From assembly GCA_012518875.1 (NCBI GenBank), contig JAAYRI010000099.1, positions 1 to 43,531 on the forward strand: a stretch of 43,531 nucleotides of DNA, given 5' to 3'. Shown one piece after another: positions 1 through 7,345 of the stretch; positions within the stretch are counted from its first letter, which is position 1, and each line of letters opens with the position of its first letter. This DNA comes from Peptococcaceae bacterium. GTDB taxonomy: Bacteria; Bacillota; Desulfotomaculia; Desulfotomaculales; Pelotomaculaceae. The notes under the pieces are model-generated. The model had not been told where the DNA came from, ran no database searches, and saw only the letters and a program-made list of their open reading frames with translations. The position numbers and the translations under genes are program-made.

Positions 1-148
1 CCACCATGTTGAAGGATGCCTCCGGGGAAACCATAAAGCTGAACCCGGCAAATCCGGCTAGAGCCATCGCGATGGAAATGGGCATCCGCAAGGCAACCAG
101 CCCTAGAAAAAACAGTATGCCGATTAAGCCAATAGTCAGTGATGTCAT
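1..148 (-). CDS. dctM: TRAP transporter large permease DctM, N-terminal fragment
   Basis: Only the first 49 codons are in the window; the gene runs off the left edge. Reading leftwards from the ATG at 148, the protein begins MTSLTIGLIGILFFLGL and continues with a hydrophobic stretch and an RMPISIAMALAGFAGF segment, the usual start of the 12-span DctM permease that carries solute in TRAP transporters. Its ATG overlaps the TGA of the upstream dctQ as ATGA, which implies translational coupling. The assignment rests mostly on the short N-terminal match and on the dctP-dctQ-dctM order. It was too short for the ORF track. Confidence 0.85.
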   Translation of the reverse strand, partial: MTSLTIGLIGILFFLGLVALRMPISIAMALAGFAGFSFMVSPEASFNMV

Positions 149-636
149 TTGTTATTAGCCGCCTTAATAAAAAACTCGATAGACCTTACCAACAAAACCA
201 GGCTATAGACCAACACACCCAGGGCAATCAGGTAGACAAAAGGGTAAATCGGCGCCTGGGTTGTGGATGTTACCATACCGCTGTCCATTATGCTCCCGGC
301 ATATACCCCCACATACCAGGCGGAAACAGCCAGGAAAAATGCTGCTATAATGTTTATACATCCACCGGCCACATGCCGCCACCTGGTGGGGAACAAACCC
401 ACCACCAGGCTGACGTCAATGTGTGCCTTCTGGATGCCACAGTAAGCCAGAGACAGGCCGATGATCAGGGCCATCAGTAGACCCACATACTCATAGGCGC
501 CAAAAACAGGGGCCTTAAAAACCACGCGCAACAATATATTCGCCACAATAAGTACCATTGTGACCACCAGGAAAAATGCCGCCACCTGATCCAGCACCCG
601 GCTGAAACCGGTAACCAAGCCCGAAAACCATCTCAT
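145..636 (-). CDS. dctQ: TRAP transporter small permease DctQ
   Basis: A 163-residue protein with four hydrophobic spans (about residues 15-38, 48-66, 88-110 and 125-150), the size and topology of DctQ, the small membrane subunit of tripartite ATP-independent periplasmic transporters. The motif NILLRVVFKAPVFGAYEYVG near residues 33-52 is typical of the family. It lies 21 bp downstream of dctP and overlaps dctM by 4 bp, so dctP-dctQ-dctM form one minus-strand operon. The system would import an organic anion (C4-dicarboxylate, 2-oxoacid or similar) using an ion gradient; the substrate cannot be read from sequence. Confidence 0.93.
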   Translation of the reverse strand: MRWFSGLVTGFSRVLDQVAAFFLVVTMVLIVANILLRVVFKAPVFGAYEYVGLLMALIIGLSLAYCGIQKAHIDVSLVVGLFPTRWRHVAGGCINIIAAFFLAVSAWYVGVYAGSIMDSGMVTSTTQAPIYPFVYLIALGVLVYSLVLLVRSIEFFIKAANNK

Positions 637-657
637 CTGCCAGTTACCTCCACTAGC

Positions 658-1746
658 TTATTTGTACAACTGATTATATTTAACGGCCAAATCCTTGACT
701 GTATCTAATATTTGCCGGCCGGGAATGCCTTTTTCCTCCATGTTGGCTACATATTCTTCCTGGATGGGCTCAACCAGGGAAATCCAGCAGTCCGCCTCCT
801 CCTTGGGCAGGGTGAGAAGTTCCATGCCATGCTCATCAACTGCATACCGAAGGGCCGCCTCATTCTGCTTATCCCACAAGCCCATAGCCACCTTTGCAAA
901 ATACTCCTCATTGACCTGTTCAATGGCTCGCTGTATTTCCGGGGATAGGGAATGCCATTTATCCAGGTTCATGGTCATAAAGAACAGGGTATTGTAAAGG
1001 AAAGGTGTTTTTGTGATATATTGGGTGACCTCGGCCTGTTTCCAACCCTGCAGCACTTCGATGGGACTGAGGTTACCCTTGACCACCCCTTTGGACAAGG
1101 ATTCATAAGCATCGGACTGGGGCATGGCCACTGGGCTGGCTCCCAGCACCTTTAGTGTTTTGGCGCTGAGACCGGTGGCCCTTAGTTCCAGGCCATTTAA
1201 ATCCGCCAGGGTTTGCACCGGAACCTTTGTAAACAAATCCCCCGAGCCGGTGGTCAACACCATCATCAGTTTGGTATCCTGCACCTCTTGAGGGTTGAGC
1301 TGTTTGATGCCCTCCCAGGCCACCTTGCTGGCCACCTGGGAATTATTATAAGTAACACCGGGCAGTTCAAAGGCCTCTAGGGCAGGGAAGCGCCCCCTGG
1401 TGTAGGAAAAACAGGATAGGCCAATATCGGCGATCCCATTGACTACTCCATCATAGATTCCATCCGCCTTCAGCAGTGTTTCCTGGGGATAGCTAATCAC
1501 CTTTACCTGTCCATTAGTGGCCTCTTCAACAGCCTGGGCCCAGGGTTGAACCAGTTCCTTTTCCGCTGGGTGGCTGCCGGGGAAAAAATGGGCCAGCTTA
1601 AGCTCGATCACCCCCTGTTTTTGTACCTGGGCAGATGATTGGGATGAACAACCGGTCACATTCACCAGCACTGCTGTGGCCAGCAGCAGCAGGATCACCA
1701 CCGTGGCTAACATCCGCCCTCCACTGCCTAAACTAAGTCTTTTCAT
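658..1746 (-). CDS. dctP: TRAP transporter substrate-binding lipoprotein, DctP family
   Basis: A 362-residue secreted binding protein. Residues 1-33 form a lipoprotein signal: basic MKRLSLGSGGR, a hydrophobic core, then a VTGC lipobox giving Cys33 as the lipidated residue. The mature part has DctP features: LKLAHFFPGSHP at the start, an LNGLELRATG segment and FFMTMNLDKWHSLSPEIQRAIEQ. It captures the solute outside the membrane and delivers it to DctQM. The start is supported by a TATAGGAGGG ribosome site 7-8 nt before the ATG. It is first in the operon and is preceded by a leader with two hairpins (listed separately) that could control expression. Confidence 0.95.
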   Translation of the reverse strand: MKRLSLGSGGRMLATVVILLLLATAVLVNVTGCSSQSSAQVQKQGVIELKLAHFFPGSHPAEKELVQPWAQAVEEATNGQVKVISYPQETLLKADGIYDGVVNGIADIGLSCFSYTRGRFPALEAFELPGVTYNNSQVASKVAWEGIKQLNPQEVQDTKLMMVLTTGSGDLFTKVPVQTLADLNGLELRATGLSAKTLKVLGASPVAMPQSDAYESLSKGVVKGNLSPIEVLQGWKQAEVTQYITKTPFLYNTLFFMTMNLDKWHSLSPEIQRAIEQVNEEYFAKVAMGLWDKQNEAALRYAVDEHGMELLTLPKEEADCWISLVEPIQEEYVANMEEKGIPGRQILDTVKDLAVKYNQLYK

Positions 1747-1771
1747 TTTTTTCCCTCCTATAAATCGTTTT

Positions 1772-1801
1772 AAAAAAACAAAAAAACCCCATAGGAGTTT
1801 T
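1772..1801 (-). terminator. Terminator-like hairpin in the dctP leader
   Basis: On the minus strand AAAACTCC pairs with GGGGTTTT around a 3-nt TAT loop and is followed by TTTGTTTTTTT. This is an intrinsic-terminator shape, but it sits only about 25 nt upstream of the dctP ribosome site, inside the probable leader of its own operon. No gene ends just upstream of it on this strand, so it is better explained as an attenuator than as the end of a transcript. The stem contains one G-T pair and the loop is tight, so its strength is uncertain. Confidence 0.5.
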
Positions 1802-1816
1802 AGGCAAGCAAAAATC

Positions 1817-1839
1817 CATATTACTAGATCAGTAATATG
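1817..1839. promoter_or_regulatory. Perfect palindrome upstream of dctP
   Basis: CATATTACT and AGTAATATG are exact reverse complements (9 bp) around the 5-nt centre AGATC. The symmetry and the position upstream of dctP fit a dimeric regulator's operator or a leader hairpin preceding the attenuator-like stem. The regulator is unknown. Confidence 0.45.
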
Positions 1840-2111
1840 AAATAATATTCCCTTCGCCTACCGTATTACCATCCTACGCCACTACATCAACCAACCATAC
1901 CTACTTGTAAAACTACCATACTACACTACCAAATCTACAATTCTTCCTGGGGATGACCTCACCACGCTTTCTCAATTACCATAATATTATCTTATTCTAC
2001 ATTAAAAAGAAATTCCCTTTTGCCGGCAAAAATTTTTATTCTAAAAACATATTAACCATATTATGCCTGCCAACCAATGGATCCCTATCGCCTTTTTTGA
2101 TACAGGGCTAC
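1840..2111. other. Gene-free spacer, strongly G-poor on the plus strand
   Basis: Together with the leader elements above this makes a 365-bp gap between dctP and the MFS gene. About 1855-1945 is almost free of G on the plus strand, so a minus-strand transcript would be almost free of C and unstructured; it repeats short motifs such as GGTAGT and GGTTGG. I see no credible ORF and no clear sigma-A promoter here. Confidence 0.5.
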
Positions 2112-3296
2112 TCATGGTGATCTCCTCATCTCAGGCTGCCAAAATTTTCTGGCGCCCAGAAGAAATACCGGCAGGTAGCCTAACAGCACTATGCCGTAGA
2201 GCCCAAATAAATTCCTCAACCCCAGCACATCCACAAAAGCACCACCAGCCAGGGGACCGATGATATAGCCCAGGGAGAAGGCAGTGTTATACAAACCAAA
2301 GGCAGCCCCATAGCTGGTTGGCCCTTTTTGCTCACTTACGGCATCGGCCAGTAGCGGAGCGCTGGGGGCCGTCATAAGGCCAAAGGTAATACCTATCCCA
2401 CCCATCACCAGCATAGTGGTCTTGATGGTCGGGGCAAAAGTGAGCAGGGGCAAGACACCCGCCGTGAGCAACATACCCGATATAATTATCGGCACGCGCC
2501 CCAATTTGTCTGACAAAGCACCGAACAAGGGCTGAGCGATAATGCTTGTGGCTGAAATGGCCCCAAACATGATGCCGATAATCAGCGGCGTGGCCGCAAA
2601 CTTTCCGTGAAGGTAGCCAGGCAACAAGGGATCAATAAAACCAAAGCCTATGGAGGCCACCAGTATCACCCCACCGCTGACCAGCAGGGTTTGATTTCGC
2701 AACAGCATAGGCAAATTGGTTTTTTCCGGTAGATCATCGCGGGCAGGTTCCTTAATGATGAGTACAATAGCTACCAGCACCAGCACCACAATCACAGCAG
2801 CGGTGAAAAAGGGCGCCCGGTAGCCGCCCCAGTCATATAGAAAACCGCCCACCGCTGGACCGACAAGAAACCCAAAGTTGTTGCCGGCCATTGCCAGACC
2901 CATTTTCCCACCCCGCTCCCGGGGCGGGTACATATCAGCCACCAGAGCGGGACCCACCACCCAGGTAACCGCCGCTGCCACGCCCTGGAGGTAACGGGTA
3001 GTAAGCAAAGTAATAAAGGTGGTAGAAAAAGCAAAGCAGATGGTGGTAATAGCTAAACCCGACATCCCGGCCACCATCACCCTTTTTTTCCCGTAGCGGT
3101 CCGAAATAATGCCAATGGGAATGGATAGCAACAGCAGGGCCACAGAATAGACGGAAAAAAGCACTCCCAACTGAAACGAGGAAAAGCCCAAACCTTCACT
3201 ATATATAGGTAGCACCGGCACAATAATACCAAATATAAAGGCATCCACAAAAATGGTTAGTGCCACCACCAGCAGCGCCCGGCTGCGGTAAGCCAT
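2112..3296 (-). CDS. MFS transporter, drug/metabolite exporter type (DHA1-like)
   Basis: A 394-residue protein with about 12 hydrophobic spans. The loop 2-3 signature reads IGIISDRYGKKRVMVAG and the second-half copy LFGALSDKLGRVPIIISG, the two conserved MFS motif A repeats. The sequence VGPALVADMYPPRERGG is typical of DHA1 proton-coupled exporters. The ORF track starts at a GTG (3317), but GAGAGGGG lies inside that extension, 8 nt before an ATG at 3296, so I use MAYRSRALL as the start. It stands alone between the TRAP operon and purC. The substrate is unknown; a multidrug or metabolite efflux role is inferred from the family only. Confidence 0.88.
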   Translation of the reverse strand: MAYRSRALLVVALTIFVDAFIFGIIVPVLPIYSEGLGFSSFQLGVLFSVYSVALLLLSIPIGIISDRYGKKRVMVAGMSGLAITTICFAFSTTFITLLTTRYLQGVAAAVTWVVGPALVADMYPPRERGGKMGLAMAGNNFGFLVGPAVGGFLYDWGGYRAPFFTAAVIVVLVLVAIVLIIKEPARDDLPEKTNLPMLLRNQTLLVSGGVILVASIGFGFIDPLLPGYLHGKFAATPLIIGIMFGAISATSIIAQPLFGALSDKLGRVPIIISGMLLTAGVLPLLTFAPTIKTTMLVMGGIGITFGLMTAPSAPLLADAVSEQKGPTSYGAAFGLYNTAFSLGYIIGPLAGGAFVDVLGLRNLFGLYGIVLLGYLPVFLLGARKFWQPEMRRSP

Positions 3297-3346
3297 AAAA
3301 AAAACCCCTCTCCCCACACTATGCTAGTATAGTACCTGAACCCGGG

Positions 3347-3374
3347 CAAAACAATAGGACCCAGTGCCGGGCCC
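3347..3374. terminator. Probable terminator between purC and the MFS gene
   Basis: GGACCC (3357-3362) pairs with GGGCCC (3369-3374) with one G-T pair. The plus side is followed by TTTTTATT and the minus side by TATTGTTTT, so it could act in either direction. It lies between the purC stop and the MFS start and would end purC transcription. Confidence 0.45.
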
Positions 3375-3446
3375 TTTTTATTCCTTAACGAAAATGGAAA
3401 AGTGTGCATTTTTCTCAGTATTGTTAACAAGAATGCCTGGCCCCAT

Positions 3447-4142
3447 CTATGGATTTTCTCCATCCCCCACAAGGGCTGCCGTAAGTTCCAATGGTGCCAT
3501 AACCCGGCCGTCTTTATAAACACGCATGTTACCAGATGAGATTTCGTCTATCAGCATTACCCGGCCAACCCTGTCCAGGCCAAATTCCAATTTGATATCA
3601 TACAGTTCTAAGCCCTTTTCCTGTAGGAGATCACTAATCAAAGCAGTGATTTTTTGGGTACTTTTTTTGATTTCCGCAAATTGCGCGGCAGACATAATGC
3701 CTAAAGCCTCCAAACCCTCCAGGGTAACTAAAGGATCCCCTCTTTGATCATCCTTTAATGTGGCCTCAACATAGGCGTTGAGCTTGTCCCCTTCCTGCAC
3801 ATAGGCACCGTAACGGCGCAGAAAACTTCCCACTGCCCTATAGCGGCAGATAATCTCCAGACCCTGGCCGAAGGCCTTGGCCCCCTTCACGTCCATAGTA
3901 CCGTTTTTTATATTGGCGCTAATATAGTGGGTTGGGATACCGGCCTTTTTCAGCATTTCAAAAAACATAGTGGACACCCTGAGATTTCCTTTTCCTATCC
4001 CCTTAATAGTGAGACCCACTGTGTTAGCCCCGGGGTCAAAAACACCATTTTCACCCGTTACATCATCCTTGAATTTCAAGCGGAAGTTCCCATCTTCCAG
4101 AGCAAATACATCCTTTGTTTTTCCCTCATATAATTTTCTCAT
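3447..4142 (-). CDS. purC: Phosphoribosylaminoimidazole-succinocarboxamide synthase (SAICAR synthetase)
   Basis: A 231-residue cytosolic enzyme of normal length for bacterial PurC. It joins aspartate to CAIR using ATP in de novo purine synthesis. Family segments are YEGKTKDVF at the N-terminus, [15 protein letters not shown] in the middle, and [10 protein letters not shown] followed by [13 protein letters not shown] near the C-terminus. A GGAAGGG ribosome site precedes the ATG. Unlike most Firmicutes, where purC sits inside the pur operon, no other purine gene is in the window; it has its own promoter (next entry). The C-terminus lacks the usual acidic SPDSxR-type segment and ends shortly after the NMRVYKDGR region. 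Confidence 0.97.
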   Translation of the reverse strand: MRKLYEGKTKDVFALEDGNFRLKFKDDVTGENGVFDPGANTVGLTIKGIGKGNLRVSTMFFEMLKKAGIPTHYISANIKNGTMDVKGAKAFGQGLEIICRYRAVGSFLRRYGAYVQEGDKLNAYVEATLKDDQRGDPLVTLEGLEALGIMSAAQFAEIKKSTQKITALISDLLQEKGLELYDIKLEFGLDRVGRVMLIDEISSGNMRVYKDGRVMAPLELTAALVGDGENP

Positions 4143-4187
4143 AGCTTGATCCCTTCCTATTTCTGTTTCCCCATTTGCTATTGCAAT

Positions 4188-4216
4188 ATTATAACAGCCA
4201 CTTGCTAATCTGTATA
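4188..4216 (-). promoter_or_regulatory. Predicted sigma-A promoter of purC
   Basis: On the minus strand TATACA (4216-4211), 17 bp, then TATAAT (4193-4188). The -10 is perfect and the -35 matches 4 of 6. It would give a short leader of about 40 nt before purC, too short for a purine riboswitch, and none is visible. Confidence 0.55.
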
Positions 4217-4240
4217 TTCATTTATTTATCCCAGGCGAAC

Positions 4241-4281
4241 GCTTATCACCAACCACAAACCACTAACCACTAATTACTAAC
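4241..4281 (-). repeat. TTAGTGGTTAG-type low-complexity repeat
   Basis: On the minus strand this reads as runs of TTAGTGGTTAGTGG/TTGTGGTTGGTG. The same kind of run occurs at 30735-30770, again beside GGGACAGG-type repeats, which suggests one composite dispersed element. Confidence 0.5.
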
Positions 4282-4335
4282 GGATAAACCACCATTTATC
4301 TGCAGTTCAAAGCAAACTGCAGCCTTTTCCAGTAT

Positions 4336-4386
4336 ATGGTGGGACGAGGTACCTGTCCCCCCGTCCCACCCCCGTCCCATTTTTAG
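4336..4386. repeat. Dispersed GGGAC/GTCCC repeat, copy A
   Basis: Contains GGTGGGACGAGGTACCTG followed by three spaced GTCCC units and a T run. Related copies occur at about 4637, 8622, 9854, 10286, 30423, 30629 and 30806. It is an inverted-repeat-rich element confined to spacers, apart from the copy in the endonuclease V gene. Confidence 0.7.
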
Positions 4387-4410
4387 ATTCATGCATAAAC
4401 AGTCCACCCC

Positions 4411-4554
4411 TTAAACCACCAGTTTTTTGGCCTTCCTGTCGATAATGCCGGCTGCCGGCACTACATTATGGACATCAATGGCAATATTGCATTTTTCTAC
4501 CTCATTCGTCAAAATCCTGCCTAATGTATTCAAGCGGGGATGGTTCCTGAACAT
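4411..4554 (-). CDS. Short unrecognised ORF, possibly a gene relic
   Basis: A 47-codon frame from ATG (4554) to TAA. The product begins MFRNHPRLNTLG and ends AGIIDRKAKKLVV. The frame stays open further upstream without an ATG and would add a Cys-rich segment (QCANHCYLVEF) until a TAG. No good ribosome site precedes the ATG. The amino-acid make-up looks protein-like rather than like translated repeat, so it may be the 3' end of a decayed gene. I cannot assign a family. Confidence 0.25.
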   Translation of the reverse strand: MFRNHPRLNTLGRILTNEVEKCNIAIDVHNVVPAAGIIDRKAKKLVV

Positions 4555-4636
4555 GAATTCCACTAAATAACAATGGTTGGCGCATTGATAGCGCCGGGGC
4601 CGCTACCGGGATCGGCATGTATTGGCTATTGGTTAA

Positions 4637-4727
4637 GGGTTAGGGGGGTGGTTCAGGGGGACAAGAACGAGAGGGATATGGACAAAAGGCAACCTTTGTC
4701 CCAGGCTCTGTCCCCCCACCCGATCTA
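4637..4727. repeat. Dispersed GGGAC/GTCCC repeat, copy B
   Basis: Outer arms GGGGGACAAG and CTGTCCCCCC enclose a GGACAAAAGG-caa-CCTTTGTCC hairpin. It lies just past the 3' end of the minus-strand dehydratase-like gene and could also serve as its terminator, but no uniform T run follows on that strand. Confidence 0.5.
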
Positions 4728-4743
4728 TTTTTTTGTTCCCTGC

Positions 4744-6021
4744 CTATCTATTATCCAACATTTCTAGGAAAGCTTCTACCCTGGTCTTAATTTGTGCTGT
4801 ATCTTCCTGCCCATAATCTGTTTCCAGATCCAAAAGGGGGATGTTTTCTTCTTGGAGCCTTTTGGCCACCCGGTTGGCCTCCACCAGATAGGGGTCACAG
4901 AAAGCCAGGTTGCAGTTAATAACCCCGTCTGCCTTCATTTCCCTGGCCAGACGCACTATATCTTTCATCCTGCCCTCATTGGGGGTAAAGCAGGCACAGT
5001 TGATGTCCAGATAGCGAGCGGCAATAGCCTCCACCATTTGCTCTACAGTTTCCCCATCTTCCGGCACCAGGTTCTCAAAATAGCGCAGCCCCGTGCACAT
5101 TTCTTCAGCCACAATCACCGCGCCGCTGGTTTCGATCACGTGAGGCACCTTCCAGTTGGGCAAAGCCATCGGGGTCCCCGAAAGAACCAGGCGAGGTGCA
5201 CCAGCTGCAGCAGCCCCTTTTCTGGTCATTACCCGGGCCTCAAGCTCATCGCAAAGGGCATTCACCTGAGCAGTAAACCGGGGTACATCATCATACATGG
5301 AGATTTGCTCAATCAATAGACAATCTTTGCCGCTAATCGGGGCAGGGTCGTGCCGGCGCAGCTCATTTAAACGCAGGAGTGCCCTGCGCTTGGCATTGGT
5401 GTCCTTAATCGCTTGACTCAACGATTCTGCTGTCACCTTATTGCCCGTAAACTCCACCAATGCGGCCAAAAAATCCTGCACCTCACTCAACCATAATGCC
5501 TTGTCTTTTTCCCGCTTCATCTGAGGTACTTCCATCACATGCACCGGCACATAGTCGTTTAATATTTCAAAAGCCTTCTTTTTCCCATCACATGTAGTTT
5601 CCCCCACAACCATATCGCAGGTTTCAAAATAAGGGCAAACCTTGCCTAGCTTAAAGCCCATGAAGGATTTAATCAGGGGGCAGATGTTTCGGGGCAGCAC
5701 CTTTTCCGCCTGGGCTGTGCCAATCTCCACCCCGGAACAGAGACCCACCTGGATCCCACCTGCGGCCCGCACAATTTCTTCCGGCACATATACACAAAAA
5801 GCACCGACCACCTTGCCTCCCTCTGCTTTGTGGTCCTGCAGCTCCTGAATGCGCTGGCCGTGGACCTCGCTGACTACAAAGTCAAAATACTCCATCCCCT
5901 CCGGCCTATTTTCCTGGTTCATGTACACGCTGCCATAAGAAATGGGCAACACATCCATCAACTGGTCGTGTGATGCCAAATCCAGCCCCAGGGACTGCCA
6001 CATTTTCCGGTGATCTGCCAT
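4744..6021 (-). CDS. Single-subunit 2-hydroxyacyl-CoA dehydratase-like / double-cubane cluster protein (HgdB/BcrC fold)
   Basis: A 425-residue cytosolic protein of the HgdB/FldC/BcrC family. Candidate cluster ligands are Cys76 (FCVYVPEE), Cys114 (ICPLIKS), Cys129/Cys135, Cys144 (TTCDGKKK), Cys309 (EEMCTG), Cys342/Cys344 and Cys370/Cys375 (NCNLAFCDPY). True 2-hydroxyacyl-CoA dehydratases need two different subunits plus an activator; here one subunit stands alone, divergent from an activator-like ATPase. That arrangement, the length and Cys-rich motifs in both halves fit the homodimeric double-cubane [8Fe-9S] cluster proteins (DCCP) known from Carboxydothermus, whose physiological substrate is unsettled. 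An AAAGGAGG site lies 9 nt before the ATG. No CoA-transferase or second subunit gene is nearby. The family is secure; the DCCP reading is an inference. Confidence 0.85.
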   Translation of the reverse strand: MADHRKMWQSLGLDLASHDQLMDVLPISYGSVYMNQENRPEGMEYFDFVVSEVHGQRIQELQDHKAEGGKVVGAFCVYVPEEIVRAAGGIQVGLCSGVEIGTAQAEKVLPRNICPLIKSFMGFKLGKVCPYFETCDMVVGETTCDGKKKAFEILNDYVPVHVMEVPQMKREKDKALWLSEVQDFLAALVEFTGNKVTAESLSQAIKDTNAKRRALLRLNELRRHDPAPISGKDCLLIEQISMYDDVPRFTAQVNALCDELEARVMTRKGAAAAGAPRLVLSGTPMALPNWKVPHVIETSGAVIVAEEMCTGLRYFENLVPEDGETVEQMVEAIAARYLDINCACFTPNEGRMKDIVRLAREMKADGVINCNLAFCDPYLVEANRVAKRLQEENIPLLDLETDYGQEDTAQIKTRVEAFLEMLDNR

Positions 6022-6544
6022 TGCAGTTTTCCTCCTTTAAAATTTACTCATTTAAATTTAATTAGTCACTCTATTTGCCATGCAAAAGGGCCCTAAAAAC
6101 AATATTTAATATAAAATTTGACACCAGGTATAAAACCCCTTTATTGCCCCTATTTATTATTTTTATCACCAGGGCCCGATTAATAAGGCAACCTAATACC
6201 GGCAAAGACCCCGGTACCATTGATAAACAAGCATTATGCAAGCCCATTGATAGATAAAATTATTTTATATAACCCATCAGTTATGCTTATGGCATTATAA
6301 TAGAAGGAGTAGGGTTTAATAGAGGGATTTACCGATGGCATTCTGGATCAGTGTTGGTTGGGGACGAAAAAATGGAAGCAGCTGCGGTAGACGCCTGAGA
6401 ATAATAAAAAAACCCCGGCCATGCCCCGTGTCATACAGTTGCTATCGAGGGGTTAGCAAGGTTTTAGCTGCAAGGGATGCCAGGGATATATTTTAAAAGG
6501 GTTTCAAAGGTTTCAAGCATTTCACAACGGGAGGGGAACCTGTT
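6022..6544. other. Divergent intergenic region of the DCCP-like pair
   Basis: About 520 bp between divergent genes, AT-rich from 6050 to 6330. A TATAAT hexamer at 6296-6301 points rightwards but lacks a recognisable -35. The small ORF 6335-6496 lies inside. Promoters for both the iron-sulfur protein and its ATPase should be here, which would allow joint control. Confidence 0.5.
6335..6496 (+). CDS. Possible small protein or leader peptide (53 aa)
   Basis: ATG at 6335, 53 codons, TAA at 6494. An AGAGGGA sequence sits about 7 nt before the ATG. The product is basic with several Cys and Trp residues (MAFWISVGWGRKNGSSCGRR at the start). It has no family I recognise and could be chance; it is listed because it has a ribosome-site-like signal and precedes the ATPase gene on the same strand. 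Confidence 0.2.
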   Translation: MAFWISVGWGRKNGSSCGRRLRIIKKPRPCPVSYSCYRGVSKVLAARDARDIF

Positions 6545-7306
6545 ATGTATACAGTTGGACTGGATGTGGGGTCGATGATGACCAAAGGGGTACTGCTCAA
6601 TCGGGGTGTCTGGCAAAGCGTGGTTATACCTACAGGCTACAGCCCCCGCCAGGCTGGGGAACAGGCTTTTGAAAAACTGCTCCGCAAAGCTGGCCTGAGC
6701 CGGAAAAATGTCGACGTGGTTATTGGTACCGGATACGGCCGGGTAGCCCTTTCTTTTATTGATCGGGCAGTTACTGAGATTACCTGCCATGCTAAAGGTG
6801 CCCATTACCTGGTGGAAGGAACGGATATGGTGATCGATATCGGCGGCCAGGATAGTAAGGTGATTCTTACGGATGGGCGGGGAAATGTGACCAATTTTGT
6901 CATGAACGACAAGTGTGCCGCAGGCACCGGGCGGTTTTTACAGGTGATGGCTGCGGCTCTGGGCTGTGATGTCAGCGAACTGGCCGATCTGGCAGATAAT
7001 AGCCCACCAGCCCAAATCAGCAGCATGTGCACTGTCTTTGCAGAGTCGGAGGTGATTGGCCTGCTGGTTCAGGGCGTCAGCAAGGCCCGGATTATCGCCG
7101 GCATCCACCGTTCTGTGGCCACCCGGGTAGCAGCAATGGCCGCACGTTTGGGCTGCGGACAGCAGATTACCTTCACCGGCGGTGTAGCAAAAAACGCGGG
7201 CATCAAGCAGTGCCTGATCGCTGAGCTGAACCAGCCCATCACCACCGTACCAGAGTCCCATCTGGCCGGTGCCTTGGGGGCAGCCCTGATTGCCCAGGGT
7301 AATTAA
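6545..7306 (+). CDS. HgdC-like ATPase, activator/reductase of the double-cubane or dehydratase protein
   Basis: A 253-residue ASKHA-fold ATPase, the size of HgdC activators of 2-hydroxyacyl-CoA dehydratases. The phosphate-1 motif is GLDVGSMMTKGVL (5-17) and a second motif is IDIGGQDSK. Cys124 (NDKCAAGTGRF) and Cys162 (SSMCTVFAESE) are the two family cysteines that bind one [4Fe-4S] cluster across the dimer. The known role is ATP-driven low-potential electron injection into the partner protein; here the obvious partner is the divergent 425-residue protein. GGGAGGGG supports the ATG. No terminator is obvious; an imperfect stem without a T run follows at about 7321-7356. Confidence 0.93.
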   Translation: MYTVGLDVGSMMTKGVLLNRGVWQSVVIPTGYSPRQAGEQAFEKLLRKAGLSRKNVDVVIGTGYGRVALSFIDRAVTEITCHAKGAHYLVEGTDMVIDIGGQDSKVILTDGRGNVTNFVMNDKCAAGTGRFLQVMAAALGCDVSELADLADNSPPAQISSMCTVFAESEVIGLLVQGVSKARIIAGIHRSVATRVAAMAARLGCGQQITFTGGVAKNAGIKQCLIAELNQPITTVPESHLAGALGAALIAQGN

Positions 7307-7345
7307 AACATAATATACCCCAGGCTCTGTGGCAGGGATTCCCCA

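Noticed and set aside
4143-4187. Purine riboswitch before purC
   Set aside because: The predicted promoter leaves only about 40 nt of leader, too short, and no conserved purine aptamer core is seen.
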